Source: Polyangiaceae bacterium
Lineage (GTDB): Bacteria > Myxococcota_A > Polyangia > Polyangiales > Polyangiaceae
Direction: 5' to 3'
NCBI GenBank assembly: GCA_029261965.1
Contig: JAJDAH010000347.1
Span: 1 to 40,630, forward strand
DNA: 40,630 nucleotides
The notes beneath the pieces were generated by a model. It was given only the letters and a program-made list of their open reading frames with translations. It searched no databases and was not told where the DNA came from. Of this stretch, positions 23,278-30,136 are shown one piece after another. Numbering within the stretch: position 1 is the stretch's first letter; every line of letters starts with the position of its first letter. Both the position numbers and the translations under genes were made by a program.

Positions 23278-24212
23278 CCGGATCTCAGTCGGTCGATCAA
23301 ATCAACCAGATCCTGGGGCAACGGGGATTCGAAGCGCATCGGACGGCCGTGGCGGGGGTGGGGAAGTGCGAGGGCGGAAAGGTGCATGGCCGGGCGACCC
23401 AGATCTCGGGCAACGGGTCGCAGTCGCTCGTCGACTCTTCCCGGCGAGTAGCGGCGGTCGCGTAGAACTGGGCATCCTGCACGCTCAGCCAGATGGACAC
23501 GGATGGGATTTCGCGAAGCGGCCCGGACGCGACATGAAACCAGAGCCGCTAAACCGTCGAGTAGCGGCTCGACGGTTTCGACCACGGTGACCACCTCGCG
23601 CCCTCGCCAGGCGGCCGACGTCAGGCGATGTTTGCCTTTGGGGTCCGGGGCGACTCTCGACCGAATTTCGCCGAGGGAGGGGCAACCGACGGTGACCGCG
23701 GTCACTTCGCGCTCGACCGCGAGGTCGAGGAACATGCGACGCAGACGCGCTCGCACCACTTCGCTGCGAGCGAGTGCGACGACGCCGCTTTGCGCGCCGC
23801 GGACGGCGTGCAGCACGAACAGACGAGGTTGTCCTGGCGCCGCGGCTTCGCCCAAGTACGCCAACACACCGTGATAGAGCGTCCCGCTTCGTTCTCGAGG
23901 GCCTGGTTTGAATCGTTGACCTGCCGGCTTGTCGACGACGATCAGGTCTTCGTCCTCATGAAGAACCGTGACTGAGACGTCGTCGTCGGGCTGAACGGGG
24001 CGGGAGATTCTTTCGGCAAGCTCGAGCTCGATGCGTGCTCCGGCCTTTCCGAGCGTGCGGAGTCGGCAAGGTTTGCCATTCATTCGAACTCGACCTTGAT
24101 TCGCCCACATCCGTAGAGTTGCCCGAGTGAATTCTGGAAATCGTCGACAAAGCACGTCTCCGATGGTTGCCGGTTCGGCCTGGGGTCCGAGGGTGACTAC
24201 ACGGACCGGCAT
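23247..24212 (-). CDS. RluA-family pseudouridine synthase homologue lacking the catalytic aspartate
   Basis: A 321-residue RluA-like protein. An S4-like domain is at about 15-65 (VRMNGKPCRLRTLGKAGARIEL), then EDLIVVDKPAGQ (89-99), the standard entry to the catalytic domain. The motif that should read H-R-L-D-x-x-T-S-G reads H135-A-V-R138-G-A-Q-S-G, so the catalytic Asp is replaced by Arg. The later T-G-R-T-H-Q-I-R-V-H-L block reads A-A-S-R-N-P-I-R-V-H-L (231-241). The rest of the fold is kept, so the protein probably binds RNA without making pseudouridine; decay is the alternative. ATG 24212 is 30 bp from the divergent hydroxylase-sulfotransferase start. The frame extends upstream but only as a shadow of that gene. 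Confidence 0.8.
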   Translation of the reverse strand: MPVRVVTLGPQAEPATIGDVLCRRFPEFTRATLRMWANQGRVRMNGKPCRLRTLGKAGARIELELAERISRPVQPDDDVSVTVLHEDEDLIVVDKPAGQRFKPGPRERSGTLYHGVLAYLGEAAAPGQPRLFVLHAVRGAQSGVVALARSEVVRARLRRMFLDLAVEREVTAVTVGCPSLGEIRSRVAPDPKGKHRLTSAAWRGREVVTVVETVEPLLDGLAALVSCRVRAASRNPIRVHLAERAGCPVLRDRRYSPGRVDERLRPVARDLGRPAMHLSALALPHPRHGRPMRFESPLPQDLVDLIDRLRSGQPGEADSSS

Positions 24213-24242
24213 CCGGAGAGCATACGCCAAGCAAGCCACGCT

Positions 24243-26114
24243 ATGCTCGCCCACCGAGGGCCAGTGAGACTCGAGCACGAGTTCTATCGACTGCCATTGC
24301 GCTTCGATGCCGACCGGCTGATGCGCGAGGTGGACGGATTCGACGAAGGCGATTGGCAGGCCCATCCTCAGGACTATCGCGGCAATAGTGCGATCGCACT
24401 CGTCAGCGACGAAGGTGGAGCGCGCATGACGGAGCAGGCCGCGCTCGAGCGGTGTGCTTACCTGCGGCAGGTGCTTGCGGCACTCGACACCGGCATCGGA
24501 CGAGCCCGGCTCATGCGAATCGCCCCCGGCGAGCAGGTTCCGAGTCATACCGACAGCGGCTCCTACTGGCAGAGTCGCGTTCGCGTACACATCCCCGTCA
24601 TCACCGACCCGCGAGTGATCTTCGAATGTAACGGCGTCGAGGCACACATGGGCGCAGGAGAAACGTGGACCTTCAGCAACTGGCGCCACCACTCGGTGCG
24701 CAATCCCACTGACATTCATCGCATCCACCTCGTGGTCGATACCTGCGGCACGGCGAGCTTTTGGCGAATGATGGGCGACTCGCGTTTCGATCCGACCCGA
24801 TTGGATGCCGCACAGCCGCGACTGGTCATGCCCGACGATGCTCGCCCCGTTCGCGTTCCCACCGAATGGCTGCGAAAGAGCCGCCGCGCCGACCCCAACG
24901 ACATGGACGCGCGGATCTTGGAGGTTCTGCTCGAAGTCGCTCGCTCGCCGGACAACGACCCCGACGACGTGGAAGAATTGACGAGAGCGGTGGATGCGTT
25001 TCGACACGTTTGGCGCGGCACGTGGGCTCGGCATGGGGACAGCCGCGAAGCAGCGGCTGACTTTTTCGGCGCCTACGAGCAGCTCCATGGCCGCCTCGAG
25101 CCGCTGGCGAGACACATTTTCCTCGTCTCGAACGGCGTCGACGCCGTGATGCTGCTTTCCCAGCGGATCGCCGAGGCGAGCGGGATCCCCGACGCCAAGC
25201 CACTTCGTTTGCCCGTCGAGCAGTCGACCGCTCTGTTGGTCAAGCGTGGGCAGGCCGCGGTTCGCTTCGACCGGCCGCTCATCATCGTCGCGGCGCCGCG
25301 GTCGGGTAGCACCCTGTTGTTCGAGACGCTGGCCGGATGTCGGGGACTCGTCACCATCGGCGGCGAGAGCCACCGAGTGATCGAAGGCATCTCGCCGCTC
25401 AGTCCACGGGACCGAGGTTTCGACTCGAACCGGCTCTTGGCCGTCGACGCCAGCGAGGCCATCGCGTGTCGCGTGCGTGAGCGCTTCGCCGCCGAGCTCT
25501 TGGATCACGCGGGAAAGTCGCTGGAAATCCGCGATGGAGAAGAGTGCACGGTTCGCTTTCTCGAGAAGACGCCGAAGAACGCCCTCAGGATCCCCTTTCT
25601 CTGTCGAGTGTTCCCCGACGCCCGGTTCGTCTTCTTGTTTCGGGCTCCGGAGCAGAACCTCAGCAGCATCATGGACGCCTGGCGGTCTGGTAGGTTCGTC
25701 ACCTACCCGGGTTTGCCCGAATGGTCCGGCCCGAAATGGTCGCTCTTGTTGACCCCTGGCTGGCGGTCGCTCGCTGGACAGCCGCTCGAACGAATCGCGC
25801 TCGAGCAATGGTGTATCGCCAATCAGACGATCTTCGATGACCTTTCGCGGCTCGACCGTCGTCGGTGGATGTCGGTCGCATACGACGAGCTCGTGCGCGA
25901 CCCGAAACGCGTCGTGCGCAATGTGTGCCGGCACGGCGATGTCGCCATCGACGAGCGAGATCTCGAGAGTTTTTCCGAAAAGCTACCGCTCTCGCGATTC
26001 ACCCTCACCGCACCGGACGCCGACAAGTGGAGACGCCACAACGGCGACGCCGTCGAGCGGGTGCTTCCGGAAACCCAATTGCTGTTCGAGCGACTGCAGG
26101 GACTGACCAGGTGA
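24243..26114 (+). CDS. Aspartyl/asparaginyl beta-hydroxylase domain fused to a sulfotransferase domain
   Basis: A 623-residue two-domain enzyme. Residues about 10-170 match the Asp/Asn beta-hydroxylase (2-oxoglutarate, Fe(II)) fold: PSHTDSG (H102) and a second histidine H150 in the block WTFSNWRHHSVRNP, then RIHLVVD (R160-D166) for 2-oxoglutarate. A helical linker (about 200-330) follows. The C-terminal half is a sulfotransferase: IIVAAPRSGSTLLFETL with the PAPS loop near 349-358, then FLEKTPKNALRIPFL and a matching RFVFLFRAPEQNLSSIM block. The pair suggests hydroxylation and sulfation of one substrate, possibly a peptide or peptide-like metabolite (inference). Its stop overlaps the GTG of the coiled-coil gene (GTGA). 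Fusion frequency elsewhere was not checked. Confidence 0.88.
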   Translation: MLAHRGPVRLEHEFYRLPLRFDADRLMREVDGFDEGDWQAHPQDYRGNSAIALVSDEGGARMTEQAALERCAYLRQVLAALDTGIGRARLMRIAPGEQVPSHTDSGSYWQSRVRVHIPVITDPRVIFECNGVEAHMGAGETWTFSNWRHHSVRNPTDIHRIHLVVDTCGTASFWRMMGDSRFDPTRLDAAQPRLVMPDDARPVRVPTEWLRKSRRADPNDMDARILEVLLEVARSPDNDPDDVEELTRAVDAFRHVWRGTWARHGDSREAAADFFGAYEQLHGRLEPLARHIFLVSNGVDAVMLLSQRIAEASGIPDAKPLRLPVEQSTALLVKRGQAAVRFDRPLIIVAAPRSGSTLLFETLAGCRGLVTIGGESHRVIEGISPLSPRDRGFDSNRLLAVDASEAIACRVRERFAAELLDHAGKSLEIRDGEECTVRFLEKTPKNALRIPFLCRVFPDARFVFLFRAPEQNLSSIMDAWRSGRFVTYPGLPEWSGPKWSLLLTPGWRSLAGQPLERIALEQWCIANQTIFDDLSRLDRRRWMSVAYDELVRDPKRVVRNVCRHGDVAIDERDLESFSEKLPLSRFTLTAPDADKWRRHNGDAVERVLPETQLLFERLQGLTR

Positions 26115-26749
26115 AGCGCTACTCACGAGCGACGCTTTCGTTCAGCACCCTGTTCGGCGCATCGGTCGGCGCGCTTGCGGTCTGGTGGATGATGAGCGCC
26201 GACCAGGCCGACACGCCGAAGCGAGAACACCCCAACGACTCCTCTGCCGACCGCGCCGAGCGCGATCGGCTCGTCGGGGAAGTGTCGGATCTCGAAAACA
26301 AGGTGGTCGAGCTCGAGCGATGGCAGGCGAGCCGTCGATCCGGTGACGCGGTACGGGGCCGGGCGGGATCCGAAGATGGCGCTCTGCCGACGAGTTCGAA
26401 TGATCCCGATGCGGCGTTGAGTGATGACGAGCGTGCCGACTTGCAACAGATCCGCGCCGAACGACGCGCGCGTTTTCTTCGGAGACGGCTCGCTCTTTCG
26501 GACGCCCAACAACCCGAGGTTCAGGCGATCTTGTTGGATGAAAGCCGGCGGCTTCGAGCCACACGCGCACAGCTAGACACGGCTCAAGCCCCGCGAGAGG
26601 CTCGTCGCGCCTCCGTGCGAGTCGTGCATGGCGAGACCGAGGCGGCGTTGGCCGAAGTGCTCGACCCGGACCAAATGGCGAAATTTCGGGCTCTTGACGA
26701 AGAAAGTGCGGGGAGCTGGCGCAGGAGGAATCGCGCGCGGGCGCGCTAG
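26111..26749 (+). CDS. Membrane-anchored coiled-coil protein, Spy-like
   Basis: A 212-residue protein starting at GTG 26111, which overlaps the TGA of the hydroxylase-sulfotransferase gene. An N-terminal anchor (about 9-28, SFSTLFGASVGALAVWWMM) is followed by a charged linker, a short coiled coil (EVSDLENKVVELERW), and a C-terminal helical region (RRRLALSDAQQPEVQAILLD ... LDPDQMAKFRALDEES) with the spacing of Spy/CpxP-type proteins, including an LSDAQQ block in place of LTxxQ. It probably sits in the periplasm tethered to the inner membrane. Role unknown; coupling to the fused enzyme suggests they work together or that it simply shares the transcript. Confidence 0.7.
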   Translation: MKRYSRATLSFSTLFGASVGALAVWWMMSADQADTPKREHPNDSSADRAERDRLVGEVSDLENKVVELERWQASRRSGDAVRGRAGSEDGALPTSSNDPDAALSDDERADLQQIRAERRARFLRRRLALSDAQQPEVQAILLDESRRLRATRAQLDTAQAPREARRASVRVVHGETEAALAEVLDPDQMAKFRALDEESAGSWRRRNRARAR

Positions 26750-26838
26750 GCAACAAACACTTCCTGGTATCACCTCCGCGCGACGATTTTTGGTAACCTG
26801 AGCTGCGCTGTAAGCTGGGTCAAAAGCTAGAGGGTGGA

Positions 26839-27222
26839 ATGGAACTTTTCAAACCAAAAAAAATCATCCCGCCGGTGGGGGTCGCTGTCCTGACGTTGGG
26901 GGCCTGCGGTGGCAACAGCGGTGGCGGCAGCATCGAAGGGGCGATCAAGAAGGTTTGTGAGAAGAACCGGCTGTGCAACCGAACGGAGTTCGAGTCGGAG
27001 TTCTCGAGCATTAGCGACTGCGTTGCTTACTACACGGACTACATCAACTCGTCGAACATCGAGCCGGACTGCCGAAAGGCTGCGATCGCTCTCATCAATT
27101 GCACCACCAGCAAGCTCACTTGCTCCGAGTGGTACTACGACTACGAAGCTGCCGAGTTGAAGTGCGGGCCCCAGACGCGGGCGGTATCCAACGCCTGTAG
27201 CTACGAATACACCTACGACTGA
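26839..27222 (+). CDS. Small Cys-rich lipoprotein
   Basis: A 127-residue predicted lipoprotein. After an unusual Lys/Pro-rich start (MELFKPKKIIPPVG) a short hydrophobic stretch ends at LGAC (C23). The mature chain has eight further cysteines (in KKVC, RLC, SDC, PDC, INC, LTC, LKC and NAC contexts), an even number that suggests four disulfides, and is rich in Tyr and Glu (WYYDYEAAE, YEYTYD). No family is recognised; small Cys-rich envelope proteins like this are common in myxobacteria. It has a plausible ribosome-binding site (gagggtgga) and an upstream gap of about 90 bp in which I see no firm promoter. It converges on the metalloprotease gene. Confidence 0.75.
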   Translation: MELFKPKKIIPPVGVAVLTLGACGGNSGGGSIEGAIKKVCEKNRLCNRTEFESEFSSISDCVAYYTDYINSSNIEPDCRKAAIALINCTTSKLTCSEWYYDYEAAELKCGPQTRAVSNACSYEYTYD

Positions 27223-27244
27223 GAGTCGCGTTTCGAGAGGGCTG

Positions 27245-28249
27245 CTACCGCGGCTGGACAGAGCGCGCACGCGTTGTGAGGCCCGCGGCAAAGTCGAGAA
27301 TGGGTTGGGGGTGATCCGAAAGCGACAAGACCATGTCGGTGCCCGAAATTCGGGCGGCAGGCGCGAGACCCTCGGACACGACCGAGAGCTGGGCATCGTC
27401 GAGCCCGCCGGCACAAAGTTGAAACTCCGACGGATGCATCAGGTTCCCGAACGTTTCGAGATGCGGAAGGCCGTAGGCATGACCCACCTCGTGCGCGACG
27501 AGCGAATCCGGATCCCCGAGCAGTCGGTTCGTCGTGTCCACGCCGACGAATGCGGTTGGCGTGAAATCCTGCGGAATGCCCGCATTCTCGAGGACGCCGA
27601 ACAAGTCCTCGCTCTCCGGGGCGTCCTGCACGAGTCGTGGGGATAACCCGAGGCCTAGAATGAACCCCCCGAGAAGGTCTGCGGAGGCCATTTCGTCATC
27701 GACCATCCTCGGCAGGATCACGAAGTTGACCGCCGGCCTTGCGGGGACGGAGTAGGCCCCGATGAACTCAATCGCGTTGTGGAGGATTGCCCGAGCGGCC
27801 GCCCGTTCGAGAATGACGTCCTCCGCCGCGGTCGTCGGCCCGAGGGGGTTGATGCCGGTTTTCTTCTTTATCCGCCGAAGGAGGCGCGGCTCGTCGAGGA
27901 TGAGCGCAAAGGACAGCGGCACATCGATGATCTCGTACCGCGTGAAGCAGTCGATCCCATAGTTCGACCAGTAGCGTTGGAGGCCTCCCAGGAAGCGCTG
28001 AACTTGCTCGTCGTCGACTCGCTTGCCACGAAAAATTCGGAGCTCACCCTCCAGACCCAGATCGCGAGCGTTCTCCAAGACGCATTGTGGTCGCTGCTCG
28101 AACTCGAACAGAGCGTCGAATTCCGCTCGGTCGCGCGGCTGCCCCGGGAACGCTCGGTCGGCCTTCAAGCTGCGGAACAATGGGGGATCGCCGCACGCGC
28201 TGAGCAAGACCACAGCCAGGAGCGAGACCGCGAGCGTTCGGACCGTCAT
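27245..28249 (-). CDS. Zinc metalloprotease lipoprotein (matrixin-like)
   Basis: A 334-residue lipoprotein. The signal MTVRTLAVSLLAVVLLSAC ends in a standard lipobox (C19). The catalytic site HEVGHAYGLPH (H253, E254, H257, H263) is a HExxHxxxxxH metzincin motif, and M271 in NLMHPS is the Met-turn. The N-terminal two thirds have a helical and mixed pattern with a few cysteines. It should be an outer-surface or periplasmic protease; the substrate is unknown. The reading frame is open 61 codons further upstream but that part has no signal-like start and overlaps the divergent gene region. It is the second HExxH lipoprotein in the window, but unlike the one at 12551 it has no Gly/Pro linker and no Cys module. 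Confidence 0.87.
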   Translation of the reverse strand: MTVRTLAVSLLAVVLLSACGDPPLFRSLKADRAFPGQPRDRAEFDALFEFEQRPQCVLENARDLGLEGELRIFRGKRVDDEQVQRFLGGLQRYWSNYGIDCFTRYEIIDVPLSFALILDEPRLLRRIKKKTGINPLGPTTAAEDVILERAAARAILHNAIEFIGAYSVPARPAVNFVILPRMVDDEMASADLLGGFILGLGLSPRLVQDAPESEDLFGVLENAGIPQDFTPTAFVGVDTTNRLLGDPDSLVAHEVGHAYGLPHLETFGNLMHPSEFQLCAGGLDDAQLSVVSEGLAPAARISGTDMVLSLSDHPQPILDFAAGLTTRARSVQPR

Positions 28250-28371
28250 GCTTCCCAATTCGTCGACGAGTATCCGCCCGAGATCGAGCACGTGGCAAGG
28301 AGAGGGAGGCCCTCGCAGCAGAAGAGACTGTCGATTGCTCGTTTGCTGTTCTAGGAAACACCACATCTGCC

Positions 28372-29568
28372 GTGTTTCGCGCCCTTCAAGACGTGCACTT
28401 CCGCCGACTTTGGTTTGGTGCGTTGAGCGCATTCATCGGGTTCTTCATGTCAGTCGTTGTGCAATCGATCGTGGCTTTCGAGCTGACGGGAGAGAACAGC
28501 TCGGTGGGCCTCGTGAACTTTGCGAGAGGCCTTGCCATGCTCGCGCTCGGTCCCATCGGCGGGGCGATGGCAGACCGCATTTCGAAGCGCAGCATTCTCA
28601 TTGTCGGGCAGCTCGCGGCGTTCTTGGTGTTCGCGACGCTCGCGGGGCTCATGGCGTACGGGTTGCTACGGGTGATCCATCTCGCCGCGGCGGGACTCGT
28701 GGTCGGTTCGACCTTTGCGTTTCTTGGACCCACCCGAGGAGCCTATGCCGTGGAGCTCGTCGCGAGCGATCGACGCGGCAACGCCATCGCGCTCAATCAG
28801 ATCGCGCTCAACGCTTCGAGGGTGATCGGTCCCACCATCGGCGGAGCTCTGCTCGCGCTCGCGTGGCCCGGGGCGTGGGGCGCTTTCGCGGCTGTCGCCG
28901 CGCTCTACCTCTTGGCCGTGCTGCTGCAAGCGAGGCTCCCGGTGCGTGCGCTGACCAGTCGCTCCGATGGTCGCGGCGTTCTAGCCGACGTCGCCGACGG
29001 ACTGAGGCACGTGAAAGAGCGGCCCCAGCTGCGCGCCCTGTTGTCGATGTTCGTGACCGTCATCATGCTGGGTTTCCCGCACGTTACGGTGCTTCCGGGT
29101 TTCGTTGCCCATCGACTCGAAGCCGATCCGGATGCCGTCAGCGTCCTGTTCGTGTTGAGCGCTGCCGGGGGTCTCGCGGCGAGTCTCGCGGTTGCGCCGT
29201 TCAGCGACGGCAGCCACGTGAAACGAGTCTACGTCGTGTCGGGGTTCGCTTTCGGACTATCACTGGTTCTTTTGGCCAGCACGTCCACTTTGGCGACCGC
29301 GAGCGTCGCCATCGTCGTCGTGGGTCTGGCGAGTGGCACCATGATCACGCTGAACGGGGCCGTCTTGCTCGCCGAGTCGGAGCCGGCTTTTTTCGGGCGG
29401 ATAATGAGTCTCGCACTGCTCGCGTTCGCGGCATTCAGCATCGTCGGTTTGCCGGTGGGATATCTGGCTGACGCCATCGGCGAGGCGGCGACGCTCGCCG
29501 CGCTCGGTGGGGGGGTCTGCGTGGCAGTCGCTGCCTGGGCTCGAGCAGCTTTGCGCTCCAGCTGCTAA
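28372..29568 (+). CDS. MFS transporter, EntS/MFS_3-type exporter
   Basis: A 398-residue, 12-span major facilitator. It starts with FRALQDVHFRRLWFGALSAF, typical of the MFS_3/EntS-like subgroup, and carries the loop-2 motif GPIGGAMADRISKR, with FLGPTRGAYAVELV and NASRVIGPTIGGAL as the following conserved blocks. This subgroup includes siderophore and drug exporters; no substrate can be named. GTG 28372 is the start. The gene diverges from the metalloprotease (123-bp gap with no recognised promoter) and is followed after 17 bp by the DUF3565-DUF1971 gene, so these two may be cotranscribed. Confidence 0.88.
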   Translation: MFRALQDVHFRRLWFGALSAFIGFFMSVVVQSIVAFELTGENSSVGLVNFARGLAMLALGPIGGAMADRISKRSILIVGQLAAFLVFATLAGLMAYGLLRVIHLAAAGLVVGSTFAFLGPTRGAYAVELVASDRRGNAIALNQIALNASRVIGPTIGGALLALAWPGAWGAFAAVAALYLLAVLLQARLPVRALTSRSDGRGVLADVADGLRHVKERPQLRALLSMFVTVIMLGFPHVTVLPGFVAHRLEADPDAVSVLFVLSAAGGLAASLAVAPFSDGSHVKRVYVVSGFAFGLSLVLLASTSTLATASVAIVVVGLASGTMITLNGAVLLAESEPAFFGRIMSLALLAFAAFSIVGLPVGYLADAIGEAATLAALGGGVCVAVAAWARAALRSSC

Positions 29569-29585
29569 GACCTTCGGGGAATTTC

Positions 29586-30062
29586 ATGGCACTACGACCG
29601 GCCGTCGGCTTTCATCAAGATGAGCAAGCTCATTGGGTCGTCGAGCTCGACTGCGGCCACCAACAACACGTCCGGCATCGGCCGCCTTTCGAAGAGCGGC
29701 CATGGGTCGTTTCGGAGACCGGTCGCCGGCGCAAGCTCGGAGAGTCGTTCGATTGCCCGTTTTGCGACATGCCGGAGATCCCGCCGGATGCACTCGCCTA
29801 CAAGCGGACGGCGACCTTCGACGAAAACACCGTACCGGGCGGTCTGCTGAAGGAGCACGACACCAAAGAGGGTGTGTGGGCCCGCATCGTCGTCGAGAGC
29901 GGGAAGCTTGCGTACACCATCATCGAGCCCGACCGGAGACAATGGGTCCTGTCGCCGGCCGCGTCGGGTGTCGCGGCTCCCACCGCCGCACACTTCGTGA
30001 AACCCATTGGCGAGGTTCGTTTTCACGTCGAATTTTTTCGTCGCGAGGCGGATCCCACCTGA
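29586..30062 (+). CDS. DUF3565 and DUF1971 (TehB/YeaR-like cupin) fusion protein
   Basis: A 158-residue cytosolic protein in two parts. Residues 8-65 match DUF3565 (FHQDEQAHWVVELDCGHQQH, then VRHRPPFEERPWVVSETGR and SFDCPFCDMPE), with a CGHxxH motif and a CPFC pair that could bind zinc. Residues 70-155 match the DUF1971 cupin (AYKRTATFDENTVPGGLLKEH, AHFVKPIGEVRFHVEFF), found in TehB-linked and YeaR-like proteins associated with tellurite and nitrate responses. Each family usually occurs alone, so the fusion suggests a functional pair, perhaps in oxidative or metalloid stress (inference). It follows the MFS gene by 17 bp. The downstream kinase gene is convergent across 74 bp. Confidence 0.82.
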   Translation: MALRPAVGFHQDEQAHWVVELDCGHQQHVRHRPPFEERPWVVSETGRRRKLGESFDCPFCDMPEIPPDALAYKRTATFDENTVPGGLLKEHDTKEGVWARIVVESGKLAYTIIEPDRRQWVLSPAASGVAAPTAAHFVKPIGEVRFHVEFFRREADPT

Positions 30063-30136
30063 TGGCCTGCGTGGAGTGAGTCGCCGCACGCTACGACTTT
30101 CCATTTCGCGAGACGGATCGATCGGAGTCGCTGTGC

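Noticed and set aside
24213-25934. Very long minus-strand frame joined to the RluA-like protein
   Set aside because: The upstream 570 codons are antisense to the hydroxylase-sulfotransferase gene, whose domains are clear; the family homology begins only at about 24212.
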